Positions 1-7,532 of a stretch of 39,075 nucleotides of DNA are shown here, one piece after another. Both the position numbers and the translations under genes were made by a program. The first letter of the stretch is position 1. Every line of letters begins with the position of its first letter. The notes below the pieces were generated by a model. The model worked only from the letters and a program-made list of their open reading frames with translations. It did not search any database and had not been told where the DNA came from. This DNA comes from Bacillota bacterium (lineage in GTDB: Bacteria > Bacillota > Sulfobacillia > Sulfobacillales > Sulfobacillaceae): contig JAJZZP010000145.1 of NCBI GenBank assembly GCA_021797515.1, forward strand, positions 1 to 39,075, in the 5' to 3' direction.

Positions 1-582
1 GGCGTGGATTCCACAGGAATTCAGCGCCGTCACTTCGACGGGAAATTTAAGCAGAACGTATCACCTACACGGAGCACATCGCGGGCGGAAACGGTGCGAG
101 ACAAGGGGGTACCTGAATAGTTACCCTCTTTTTCGATTCCCGCGTGGCCATGAACGCGGGAGTCCTTCGTCTGTTTGCCGCCAGCTAATACGGGGTATGT
201 GTAGTAAAATGGAACAAAAAACCCCGATAAGCGATTCAGTTTATGGATGTGTAGGCTGGTCGTGTTTTGGTGGAGTATTACCACTGCGGGGAAAAAGGCC
301 TCCTAGGAGCTTGTCCATTAATTTCGCAAAGACAAAAAGCGATTGCTTCACCTCACCGTATCATCCGTTTGTTATTGAGGGGACTTAAAAACGTTAAATT
401 TGATCCGCGCGTAGTATAGCAATCCCCTCTGCGGAACAGGCAGTTTGGGTGAAAATTTGATAGCACGTCAACTTGGGAACGCCTTCGTTCCCTGTACCCT
501 TTTCTCATGCTTTAGGCTGGTTCGGAGAACGTGGGCGCGCAGTTTCCTCGGTTAAAGACGCTCTTGGAGTTTCCACCACATA
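1..582. other. Region without a recognisable gene
   Basis: I see no convincing coding sequence in any frame here. Open frames exist on both strands but lack a good ribosome binding site and family motifs. The stretch contains a 7-bp inverted repeat (positions 138-144 pairing with 155-161, 10-nt loop) that could be a weak terminator for something entering from the left edge. It also holds the IS-end-like 16-mer described separately. It is probably decayed mobile or intergenic DNA. Confidence 0.5.
302..317 (+). repeat. 16-bp sequence repeated inverted at 15315-15330 (possible IS end)
   Basis: CCTAGGAGCTTGTCCA occurs here and, as its exact reverse complement, at 15315-15330. A short AT-rich AATT-containing match follows in both copies. 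The distant copy lies on the outer side of an IS1182-type transposase remnant, so both may be terminal inverted repeats of related IS copies. One 16-bp match in 39 kb is not far beyond chance, so this is tentative. Confidence 0.35.
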
Positions 583-613
583 CTGACAGGTATTGCTACG
601 TCGGTGATATAAT
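583..613 (+). promoter_or_regulatory. Predicted extended -10 promoter for the DUF3800 gene
   Basis: A perfect -10 box TATAAT (608-613) is preceded by TG-A (605-607), which makes an extended -10 element. A -35-like CTGACA sits at 583-588, giving a long 19-bp spacer that an extended -10 can tolerate. It lies about 80 bp upstream of the broken DUF3800 gene and reads toward it. Confidence 0.55.
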
Positions 614-691
614 TTGCTACGAAGTTGGGTTGATTACCCGCCAAGGGAAATTTCAATTTAAAGAGAAGCTGTTAGAGGAGTTTTGGACTCT

Positions 692-1428
692 GTGTATACT
701 TTATTTCTTGATGAGTCGGGCGATCACAATCTTCAAAGTATTCAACTGGATTACCCCATATTTATCCTCGGTGGAGTAATCAGCTCGGATGATGATATTT
801 ATCAAAAAATTAACCCGGGCGTTCAAAGATTTAAAGAGAGGCTGTTCGGTACCGACCAAGTTATTCTGCATACCGCAGACATCACTCGTAACCGAAAAGG
901 ATTTGAACAACTAAAAGACACAAGTCCACGAGAACGTTTTTATAAAGAATTAAACCAACTCATGTCGGCCCTACCTTATTCAGTGAGGTGCTGCATCATC
1001 GATAAATTCCGGCATCGTTTAAGATATGGAGATGGCGCCTTAGATCCCTATATCCTGAGTTTGCACATCTTAGTAGAGAGATTACTCATGGAGGTTCAAA
1101 GTCACGAGACGGGTGGGACCATCGTTGCAGAGTCGCGCAATACGTATCTGGATACGCAACTGGATCTTGCTTGGCAAGAAATAATGACAAAAGGGACGGA
1201 ATTCGTTAGCGCCACCAAGCTTCGTTCACGAGTTCGTGACCTTGAAATCCGGCCAAAATTCGATAACATTCCGTGGCTTCAATTAACCGCTTTAGTACTC
1301 TCTCCGATCGGGCGCCATTATCTGGGTTAGCTCTCACATGAGGATTTTCGGATAATACAAAAAAGTTTCGTAAGGGCCCGCAGGGGAAAATTGACGGATA
1401 TGGCCAAGTCATACTTCCGAAGCAATAA
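692..1428 (+). pseudogene. DUF3800 domain protein, broken by a stop codon and a frameshift
   Basis: The N-terminus reads MYTLFLDESGD, the acidic LDESGD motif that opens DUF3800 proteins. These are putative RNase H-like metal-dependent proteins often found in defence or mobile regions. The GTG at 692 gives the family-typical start, 11 nt after GAGGAG. The frame stops at TAG 1328-1330, just after the conserved C-terminal SPIGRHYLG. The next codons continue the family pattern (LSHEDFRIIQK), and after the A-run near 1359-1364 the +1-shifted frame reads FRKGPQGKIDGYG and ends at TAA 1426-1428. The usual Asp in the LQLAD motif is also lost (LQLTA). The gene therefore carries at least two lesions and is almost certainly inactive. 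Confidence 0.75.
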
Positions 1429-1430
1429 AA

Positions 1431-1459
1431 AGGTGGCTCCCGCTACGCAGTGGCCACCT
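1431..1459. terminator. Hairpin after the DUF3800 remnant
   Basis: A perfect 7-bp stem AGGTGGC (1431-1437) pairs with GCCACCT (1453-1459) directly after the original stop of the DUF3800 reading frame. There is no clear T-tract, so termination activity is uncertain. Confidence 0.3.
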
Positions 1460-1512
1460 ATATCTTAGGTTATGTTACCACGCGCTGTAATTCCGTCAAG
1501 GACACGATTTGA

Positions 1513-1565
1513 CTCATAAAAAAAGTACTCCAAACACTTTCGTTGCCTCATTAAAAAATGTACTC
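1513..1565. repeat. Two near-identical A-rich direct repeats upstream of a transposase fragment
   Basis: CTCATAAAAAAAGTACTC (1513-1530) recurs as CTCATTAAAAAATGTACTC (1547-1565), spaced 34 bp start to start. They lie immediately upstream of a transposase N-terminal fragment with its own ribosome binding site. They are best read as the multiple transposase-binding repeats of an IS end, though the element is otherwise unidentified. Confidence 0.45.
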
Positions 1566-1579
1566 AAAAAAGGAGTGCT

Positions 1580-1750
1580 ATGATGGCAACGCGAAATTCT
1601 CGGCATCACATTCAGGAGGATTCCTCGATGCCGCTGTCTTTACGAGAACGTCAAGCCGTCGTGCGCGAGTTGGCTATTAAGCCCCGAAATGGCAGTGGAC
1701 ACGCGTCTGAAAAGCGTTGTATGAACGTGCCCGCACGAACAAATTCGTGA
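1580..1750 (+). pseudogene. N-terminal fragment of a transposase
   Basis: ATG at 1580 follows AAAAGGAGTGCT. The 56-codon product contains MPLSLRERQAVVRELAI, which resembles the start of integrase-core (DDE) transposases that continue into a basic region and a helix-turn-helix. After that point family resemblance is lost and the frame ends at 1750, so only the first segment survives. The preceding A-rich direct repeats fit an IS end. The IS family cannot be assigned from this fragment. Confidence 0.4.
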
Positions 1751-2076
1751 TCACTTTGCGCCGCTGTTTATAGCGATATCGGCCCAACGAACCGCAACGA
1801 AATACGAAGTCCCATTCCTGTTCCCTCGAAAAATTGTCCGTCTTCGCGGGAGTGTTTCACTGTAACGGAACTGCCCAAGGACGATGACTTCTCACACCGT
1901 GCCAATCGGTCCGTACGTTCCTCAAGGGGAGCGAAAAACCTCGCTAAAATCCTTGGCCCCGGGGATCTATTTTGCTCAATTTTTTCGGTTTTAAAGCGAA
2001 CGTATGCTTGCGGAATCCCTAACCTGACGACATTGGACTGCACGGGGCTACTTGGAGGAATGTGCGTGTGCAACGA
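1751..2076. other. Region without a recognisable gene
   Basis: A 101-codon open frame exists on the minus strand (1768-2073), but it has no recognisable motif and no convincing ribosome binding site. The stretch is probably decayed DNA between the transposase scrap and the end of the sugar ABC operon. I found no clear terminator for that operon. Confidence 0.45.
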
Positions 2077-3117
2077 TTATTGTCTTTGTCGCCGTCCTAC
2101 GGCTGCTAGTCGCGATCGTCGTTGAATTTCGTTGAAGTAAACGGCCACGATGACCATCACCCCAACAGCCACAAGTTGCCAAAAGCTCGCCATGCCTACG
2201 ATTACGAATCCATTTTCCAAGACACTAATGATTAAGGCACCGATCACCGTACCCCAAATGGTTCCTTCTCCTCCCTGCAAAGTGGTGCCGCCAATGACGG
2301 CGGCGGCCACCGCAATTAAGAGATACTGGCTACCAGCGACCGGGGATGCTGTTTCGAAATGGGCAGTTGACAAGTAGCCAGCTAATCCGGCAGCTAAACC
2401 AGCTAAACCATACAACCATGTAGTGTGTCGTTTGGTATTGACGCCTGCTCTGACGACCGCATCCTTGCTGGCGCCATAGGCATAAATGTACCGACCAAAG
2501 CGGGTTTTAGCTAGGAGCAATCCATAGAACAATACCGCGGCAATCGTAAACCATAAGAGCCAGGGAAGGCCAAATCCCCCATTTCCGAGGGAGAACAAAG
2601 ATGGCGGAAAGTTGCTGACAGGCAGCCCATTTGATATTAATTCGGCGACCCCTTCAAAAATTCCCATGGTGCCTAATGTCACGATCAACGGATTCAATCG
2701 CAAGTTTGCAATGACAATCCCATTCAGTATCCCGCCTAGGAGTCCCGTCGCTAGGGCAATGCCCAGTCCTAGCACGGCAATACCAACTCCCGACCCGGTG
2801 TGATAATAATGGGACATCATGACTCCCGACACCATGCCGGACAAGGCTAACATAGACCCTATCGAAAGGTCAATGCCCCCCGAGATAATGACGAGGGTTT
2901 CACCGAGTGCCAATAGTAAAAATAGCGCGGTGCTGACTAAGATGCTTTGCAGGCTTATGAAGCTAATAAACCCGGGAGCAATAATGCTAAAAATCACCAC
3001 CAATATAACCAAGATTCCAAGAATCCGGATGTTGGCCGTCGCATACGGAGAGTGGATCGATGCAAATCTCCCATTCTTGGGCTGTCTCTCAGAATTAGAC
3101 TCTTTCATCTCAACCAT
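2077..3117 (-). CDS. Sugar ABC transporter permease, RbsC/FrcC type
   Basis: This 346-residue membrane protein belongs to the BPD_transp_2 family, which includes the ribose, fructose and xylose permeases. It has about eight to ten hydrophobic helices after a polar 25-residue N-terminus. It also carries the hallmark segments GETLVIISGGIDLSIGSM, where the permease contacts its partners, and AAAVIGGTTLQGGEGTIWGT near the C-terminus. It would form the membrane channel of the importer with the ATPase and lipoprotein encoded just upstream. Its ATG directly abuts the TAG of the ATPase gene, and its GGAGGAG ribosome binding site lies inside that gene's last codons, so the two are translationally linked. 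The substrate is not decided by sequence. The shared control region with an acid-sugar operon suggests a uronate, aldonate or related sugar. Confidence 0.9.
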   Translation of the reverse strand: MVEMKESNSERQPKNGRFASIHSPYATANIRILGILVILVVIFSIIAPGFISFISLQSILVSTALFLLLALGETLVIISGGIDLSIGSMLALSGMVSGVMMSHYYHTGSGVGIAVLGLGIALATGLLGGILNGIVIANLRLNPLIVTLGTMGIFEGVAELISNGLPVSNFPPSLFSLGNGGFGLPWLLWFTIAAVLFYGLLLAKTRFGRYIYAYGASKDAVVRAGVNTKRHTTWLYGLAGLAAGLAGYLSTAHFETASPVAGSQYLLIAVAAAVIGGTTLQGGEGTIWGTVIGALIISVLENGFVIVGMASFWQLVAVGVMVIVAVYFNEIQRRSRLAAVGRRQRQ

Positions 3118-3900
3118 CTAATCTCCTCCTTTTTGAAAATTTTGAGGGGATTTTACCGTTTTATACGAGCCCACCATGAAGGCCATAATTTCTTCTTGGG
3201 TTGTGTCTTTGGGCGACATCTCGGCGACGATAGTACCCGCTCGCATTACCACCACGCGACTAGCCATTTCCATCATTTGTGGGATATTATGGGTCACCAT
3301 AATGACCGTTTTACCTTCATCTACGAGGTTCATGATAATCCGATTAAACGAATCGGTTTCTTTAGGCCCTAGCGCAGCAGTCGGTTCGTCAAGCAATAGC
3401 ACTGAGGCCTTAAAATGGATAGCGCGTGCCAGCGCCACCGCTTGACGCTGGCCTCCAGACAGGTTACGCACCATCGTGTGAACCGAAGGAATATTAATGC
3501 GCACTTGGTCCAGTGTTTCGCTGGCTAATTGAGCCATGTGCCGTTCATCCAAAAATGGCAGTCCTACGATTCGCTTGACCAATTCTCTCCCTAAAAACAT
3601 ATTCGCGTACACGTTGAGCGTGTCCGCCAACGCGAGATCTTGATAGAGGGATTCGATCCCGAGTTTACGTGCTTCAACCGGGGAAGTGATATGAATAGGA
3701 TGACCATGAAGAAGGAATGTGCCATGATCGGGAATCGTCACGCCCGACAGGATTTTCATAAATGTTGACTTGCCCGCACCGTTGTCCCCGATGATGGCCG
3801 TCAGTCCTTCGCCAAAGGTCACAGAAATGTTGTCCAGCGCTCGAATGCCTCCATAGGATTTTGTCACGCTTTCCATGCGGAAGACTTCACCGCTATCCAT
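3118..3900 (-). CDS. Sugar ABC transporter ATP-binding protein, single-domain (FrcA-like)
   Basis: This 260-residue ABC ATPase energises the importer with the neighbouring permease and lipoprotein. It shows Walker A GDNGAGKST at about residues 38-46, the Q-loop region SLYQDLAL, signature LSGGQRQ, Walker B VLLLDEPTAAL and the switch histidine in VTHN. It has one nucleotide-binding domain, unlike RbsA or XylG, which carry two in about 500 residues; single-domain members such as FrcA are known for fructose-type importers. I chose the ATG at 3900 because AAGGAGG precedes it with ideal spacing. An upstream ATG at 3933 lacks a site. It lies 41 bp after the binding-protein gene in the same operon. 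Confidence 0.9.
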   Translation of the reverse strand: MDSGEVFRMESVTKSYGGIRALDNISVTFGEGLTAIIGDNGAGKSTFMKILSGVTIPDHGTFLLHGHPIHITSPVEARKLGIESLYQDLALADTLNVYANMFLGRELVKRIVGLPFLDERHMAQLASETLDQVRINIPSVHTMVRNLSGGQRQAVALARAIHFKASVLLLDEPTAALGPKETDSFNRIIMNLVDEGKTVIMVTHNIPQMMEMASRVVVMRAGTIVAEMSPKDTTQEEIMAFMVGSYKTVKSPQNFQKGGD

Positions 3901-3941
3901 AATTGACCTCCTTAGATGCGCAATATCGCCCAACGATTAGC

Positions 3942-4940
3942 CTATGGGTGCCAGGCTTGGTACACTACGTTGCCCATATGGCTCAAATTTTTCGGGGTGA
4001 CAATAATTGGCGGAGGAGCCACATTACGTTGAATCAAGGACTTATGCCCTGTGATGGCGTCTACCGCGTATTGCATGGCTAATGCACCCATATGGTAGGG
4101 TTGCTGGGCGATTAGTTCTTGAATAATACCTTGTTTCATCAACGTCACTTCTTGGGGTTCGGCGTCGATGGCGACCAACTTAATTTGACCGGCCTTGCCC
4201 GCCGCTTTAATGGCCACGCCCACTCCCTGCCCGGTGAAGCTATCGACCGCAAAAATTCCCTTAAGTTGGGGATTCGCTTTCATAAGGTCAGTTGCGATGG
4301 CATCGGCCTTGCTTCGCGAATCCTGATCAAATTGCATGGGTAAGACCTTGATGCCTGGCGCGTGGGATTTCATCCAAGCGTAGTATCCGGTGCCGCGGTG
4401 AATATCAGAAGTCAATCCAGCAGTAGAATTAATGACCGCCGTGGTTCCTGATCCGCCAATTAATGAGTGCATGGCTTGTGCGCCATAGCGGGATAGCTCT
4501 GTGTTGCTCGTGGAAATAAACGACAAGGCATAGGGCGTGTTGTTCATGTCTGCCTGCGTTTGGTTGACAATAATGACGGGGATTCCGGCCTTGTGAGCTT
4601 GCAACAGTTCAGGTTGCAGGGCGGTTCCACTATCGGCAGACAAAATGATAGCGTTCACATGTCGTGCGATCATGTCCTCAATAATCGGGGCCTGCTGCTC
4701 ATAATCAAAGCTAGCCGGTGCGTTTTCAATAAGTTTCACACCAAGTTTTTTGGCCTCGACATACGCTCCATGCCAAGCCGTCAAAAAGTAGGGATCGATG
4801 TTATCGCCATTGATAAAGGCGATGGTATACGGTTTGTGGCCAGAAGAGTTCTGCGCTGCGGTAGTCGTGCCACAAGCACTAAGCACGGTGGCTGTGGTGA
4901 TGGACAGGATAACGCCCACCACTTTTTTGTTGCTCCACAT
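3942..4940 (-). CDS. Sugar ABC transporter substrate-binding lipoprotein (Peripla_BP_4 / RbsB type)
   Basis: The product (332 residues from ATG 4940) starts with a short basic segment, a hydrophobic stretch and the lipobox LSAC. It would therefore be exported and lipid-anchored outside the membrane. The mature part has the type-I periplasmic-binding fold pattern of ribose-type proteins: YTIAFINGDNIDPYF at the start, a hinge-side segment IPVIIVNQ, and LKGIFAVDSFTGQGVGVAIKAAG with LVAIDAEPQEVTLMKQG toward the C-terminus. AAAGGGTG lies about 9 nt before ATG 4940, which favours that start over GTG 4952. It is the first transport gene after the ROK regulator and delivers substrate to the permease encoded downstream. 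Confidence 0.88.
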   Translation of the reverse strand: MWSNKKVVGVILSITTATVLSACGTTTAAQNSSGHKPYTIAFINGDNIDPYFLTAWHGAYVEAKKLGVKLIENAPASFDYEQQAPIIEDMIARHVNAIILSADSGTALQPELLQAHKAGIPVIIVNQTQADMNNTPYALSFISTSNTELSRYGAQAMHSLIGGSGTTAVINSTAGLTSDIHRGTGYYAWMKSHAPGIKVLPMQFDQDSRSKADAIATDLMKANPQLKGIFAVDSFTGQGVGVAIKAAGKAGQIKLVAIDAEPQEVTLMKQGIIQELIAQQPYHMGALAMQYAVDAITGHKSLIQRNVAPPPIIVTPKNLSHMGNVVYQAWHP

Positions 4941-5009
4941 TTGAATGTTCACCCTTTCGTACGCTATTTTTAAGGTTCAGACCATATATTGCGAGTCGGT
5001 CCTTCTGTC

Positions 5010-6179
5010 CTAGATCGCTAAACCTAACACGCCGTTTGAACTGATATCGGATGTCAGGGCTGCATTGATTTGAACCAATCCGGCACCCATGCTGGCAGCA
5101 TTGGCGACGGCGGCGGTTCGGACCACGATAGGACGGAGGTTATGCACGAAGCCTTCTTTTTGCAACGCGTTCGTCAAAGGGGTCACTAAATCATTACCAA
5201 TGATTTCGCCTTGCGGACCCCCAACGATGAGACTTTCTGGTTCCAGCACATTGACCACATCAACCACGGCGCGTGCCAACAGAGGAATCCCTTGCCGCCA
5301 GTGATCCCAATAAGGAAGGGTCTTTTGATTTAACAAGTCGGCAAATTCTTCGACTGTTTTCCCGGCTTCACGGGCGATCTTGCCTAACGACCAGGCTGCC
5401 TCGAGACAGCCTTGCCGACCGCATTCACACAAGGGCCCATCCGCCACCACAATGTGACCAACCTCCCCGGCATTCCCGAGAAATCCTGTCCAGATCCGGC
5501 TGTCAATGACAAATGAGCCGCCGATTCCCGCGGACAAATAGAGATAAAACATCGAGGAGGGCACTCCGGTGTGCAGAGACCAGACTTCTGCGAGTGCAGC
5601 AGCGTGGCTATCTTTGATCAAAGTCACTGAGCAACCAAGCATATCCGTTAACTGTTGCTGGAGAGGAACAAACGCCCATCCGGGAAAGTTGGGTGGATGC
5701 GATATGGCTCCGAAACGAAAATCTATGGGGCCTGGTGACGCAATCCCAACCCCGGCGAAACGCTCCGGGGGGACACCGGTTCTTTTGAGAAACTGCTGGG
5801 TAACCTCTGCGATCTGCAGGAGTGTTTCCTCGGGTTGCACTGACGAAATGGCATGCGTGGACCGCAGCACACACTGGCCGGACAGGTCAATCAGAGTCGC
5901 TTCAAATTTCCCCCGGTCCAATAGAATGCCCACAGCGTAGAGACCTTCAGGATTCACTTTTAAAGATTCTGCGGGTTTGCCCGCATTTTGGTTGACTAAT
6001 CCGTCGCTAACCACCAATTCCATGTCCACTAAATCGGCAACAATATTGGACACGGTTTGAAAAGACAGGTCGGTCAGTTGTGTCAATCGTCGTCGCGTCA
6101 GCGATCCGGCATACCGGATTTGCCGAAAAATCACGGATTGATTGGGGTATCGAAAACCTTTTGCTAAGACCGATTCCAT
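5010..6179 (-). CDS. ROK-family transcriptional regulator (NagC/XylR-like)
   Basis: The 389-residue protein begins with a winged helix-turn-helix (about residues 15-60: LTRRRLTQLTDLSFQTVSNIVADL). A ROK sugar-kinase-like domain follows, with GVGIASPGPID, GIGGSFVID and the zinc motif CECGRQGCLEA near residues 250-260. In ROK kinases the catalytic segment reads DAN; here it is DSH (KDSHAAALAE), which fits a sensor rather than a working kinase. ROK regulators are normally repressors released by a sugar or sugar phosphate. It is the first gene of the minus-strand ABC operon and lies opposite the acid-sugar operon, so it probably controls both. AGAGGAGCCC precedes the ATG. Confidence 0.88.
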   Translation of the reverse strand: MESVLAKGFRYPNQSVIFRQIRYAGSLTRRRLTQLTDLSFQTVSNIVADLVDMELVVSDGLVNQNAGKPAESLKVNPEGLYAVGILLDRGKFEATLIDLSGQCVLRSTHAISSVQPEETLLQIAEVTQQFLKRTGVPPERFAGVGIASPGPIDFRFGAISHPPNFPGWAFVPLQQQLTDMLGCSVTLIKDSHAAALAEVWSLHTGVPSSMFYLYLSAGIGGSFVIDSRIWTGFLGNAGEVGHIVVADGPLCECGRQGCLEAAWSLGKIAREAGKTVEEFADLLNQKTLPYWDHWRQGIPLLARAVVDVVNVLEPESLIVGGPQGEIIGNDLVTPLTNALQKEGFVHNLRPIVVRTAAVANAASMGAGLVQINAALTSDISSNGVLGLAI

Positions 6180-6211
6180 AATGGGCTCCTCTTTAGATCT
6201 CCAACGTAATG

Positions 6212-6238
6212 CTCGTAATTATCACAATAGTCTACGAG
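6212..6238. promoter_or_regulatory. Inverted repeat, candidate ROK operator
   Basis: CTCGTA (6212-6217) and TACGAG (6233-6238) form a perfect inverted repeat with a 15-bp spacer, giving half-sites two helical turns apart. It lies just downstream of the predicted minus-strand -10 box, between the promoter and the ROK start codon. That is a classical place for autorepression. Confidence 0.45.
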
Positions 6239-6246
6239 ATATGGGC

Positions 6247-6275
6247 ACAATATCACTATCTATTAGTCTAGTCAA
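6247..6275 (-). promoter_or_regulatory. Predicted promoter of the ROK-ABC operon
   Basis: On the minus strand a -35 box TTGACT (6270-6275) is followed by exactly 17 bp and a -10 box TATTGT (6247-6252). This is a good vegetative-type promoter. It would start transcription near 6240, about 60 nt before the ROK gene. Confidence 0.6.
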
Positions 6276-6296
6276 TAGAATATGGATTATGATAAT
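6269..6296 (+). promoter_or_regulatory. Predicted promoter of the acid-sugar operon, overlapping the divergent one
   Basis: TAGTCA (6269-6274), 16 bp and GATAAT (6291-6296) make a plausible plus-strand promoter. Its -35 box occupies the same bases as the -35 box of the opposite promoter, so the two operons would compete for polymerase or be co-regulated. The -35 match is only moderate. Confidence 0.4.
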
Positions 6297-6309
6297 ACAC
6301 AGAATTTAT

Positions 6310-6445
6310 GGTATGGTAATGGGCAACCGAGGTGAATCCCCTTCGGATTCAGACGGGAGTGTTGCGAGCACAGCGGTGCGAAGTTGGGTTCGTTCAATTC
6401 CCGTGGTCAGCGACCGCAAATCGTTCATTCACACCGGAGTGTGGG
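6310..6445 (+). ncRNA. Candidate structured 5' leader of the acid-sugar operon
   Basis: The leader of roughly 220 nt between the predicted promoter and the first gene contains several perfect hairpins. These are TGAATCC/GGATTCA (6333-6339 with 6345-6351), GGTC/GACC (6405-6408 with 6412-6415) and CACAC/GTGTG around a CGGA tetraloop (6430-6434 with 6439-6443). A possible long-range pair joins ACGGGA (6353-6358) and TCCCGT (6399-6404). I compared it by eye with the main riboswitch consensus motifs I know (cobalamin, SAM, FMN, TPP, lysine, glycine, c-di-GMP, c-di-AMP, glutamine, fluoride) and none fits. It could be a regulatory RNA or an untranslated stretch with chance hairpins. Confidence 0.3.
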
Positions 6446-6530
6446 TAGAACCGTCGGACAACACCGGATGCTCGGATTGCGCGGCTATGCTACAGACCGA
6501 TCTTAAAAAGTATTGAAGGGAGGTGAATTT

Positions 6531-7439
6531 GTGCTGAGGGTTCAGAGCTTTGAATCCTATATGACGGGAGGAACTCCCTTGCGCATCCACGTGATCCTCG
6601 GGTCGCGCGCGGCTATGCTGGTCGATACGGCGATGCGTGGGTATGAAGGGATGGTGTCGCAGGCGTTGGATTTTTTAGGGGAGCACGGCAGATCCCTAGC
6701 CTGGATAGTCAATACCCATGCCCACCATGATCATATGGGCTTGAATTCTTGGGTGCAGGCGCAAACGGACGCGCACGTGGTGTCTCATGCATGGAGTCGT
6801 CGATGGATTGCCGACCCCGTGACTAATTTCCAGGAATTTGTCCTGGGTTATCCGGAATTGATCCACGATACCCCAACGGTCCGAAAGGAAGTTTTCGCCA
6901 CTATGGGACCCGGAACGGAACTAGATCTGGGTTTGGTGGGAGGAGAACACTTCTATTTAGGGGACACGGAGGTGGAAATTGTCGATACATCCGGGCATTT
7001 ACCAGGAGAAATTGGCCTGCTCATTCAAGAAGATCAGGCGCTGGTGCTCGGCGACGTATTGGTGGGGTTGGATTTGCCGATGTTTCACGGTTATGTGGAC
7101 CCTCACCGATACCGGCAATCGCTAGAAAGAATCCGGGAGTTGGTGGTTACTGGGCGGGTCACCCGAGTAATGACCAGTCATCTGCCGCCATTCAGAGGAC
7201 CTGAGGACATTTTGAATGCGATTGCCGACCGGGTGCAATTTGTTGATGAGATAAGAACCATGATATTGGCTAGCATTCATGAGCAACCCGGCACGTTACG
7301 GGATATTTGGTTAATGGTGTCCAAAAGACACCAAAAACGTCCAGAATTTCGCGGGTTGACCATGGTGGCGGGCCATCTCGCAGAACTCGTATGGCACAAA
7401 GAGGTTAGCTGTCATCAGGGCCTGTATCAGGCAAATTAA
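6531..7439 (+). CDS. MBL-fold metallo-hydrolase
   Basis: This 302-residue protein has the metallo-beta-lactamase fold. The zinc motif H-x-H-x-D-H appears as NTHAHHDH (His63, His65, Asp67, His68). Further ligands are likely in DTSGHLPGE (His), VLGDVLVG (Asp) and TSHLPP (His). The C-terminal tail of about 80 residues is probably a helical accessory region. GTG 6531 is chosen because AAGGGAGGTG lies just upstream; an upstream TTG at 6513 lacks a site. It is the first gene of the acid-sugar operon. MBL proteins hydrolyse many esters and lactones; in this setting an aldonolactonase role is attractive, but that is inference from position only. Confidence 0.8.
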   Translation: MLRVQSFESYMTGGTPLRIHVILGSRAAMLVDTAMRGYEGMVSQALDFLGEHGRSLAWIVNTHAHHDHMGLNSWVQAQTDAHVVSHAWSRRWIADPVTNFQEFVLGYPELIHDTPTVRKEVFATMGPGTELDLGLVGGEHFYLGDTEVEIVDTSGHLPGEIGLLIQEDQALVLGDVLVGLDLPMFHGYVDPHRYRQSLERIRELVVTGRVTRVMTSHLPPFRGPEDILNAIADRVQFVDEIRTMILASIHEQPGTLRDIWLMVSKRHQKRPEFRGLTMVAGHLAELVWHKEVSCHQGLYQAN

Positions 7440-7532
7440 TCGGCTCATAGATGGGGAACTTTTCCAAGGTGTCGGCGAAGACGACCCCCTCAATTTGCGG
7501 AAGGGGTCCCGTACGACTTAGAGGTCCGAATT

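Noticed and set aside
30-284. 84-codon minus-strand open frame near the left edge
   Set aside because: No ribosome binding site, no family motif, low-complexity composition.
1768-2073. 101-codon minus-strand open frame downstream of the sugar permease
   Set aside because: No recognisable motif or start signal, and it lies in decayed IS-flanking DNA.
6310-6420. Cobalamin, SAM-I or FMN riboswitch call for the leader
   Set aside because: GGCAACC and GGTGAATCC fragments look similar, but the conserved cores and order of helices do not match any of these.
6142-6516. 124-codon plus-strand open frame across the divergent control region
   Set aside because: It overlaps the ROK start, both promoters and the leader hairpins, and shows no protein-like pattern.
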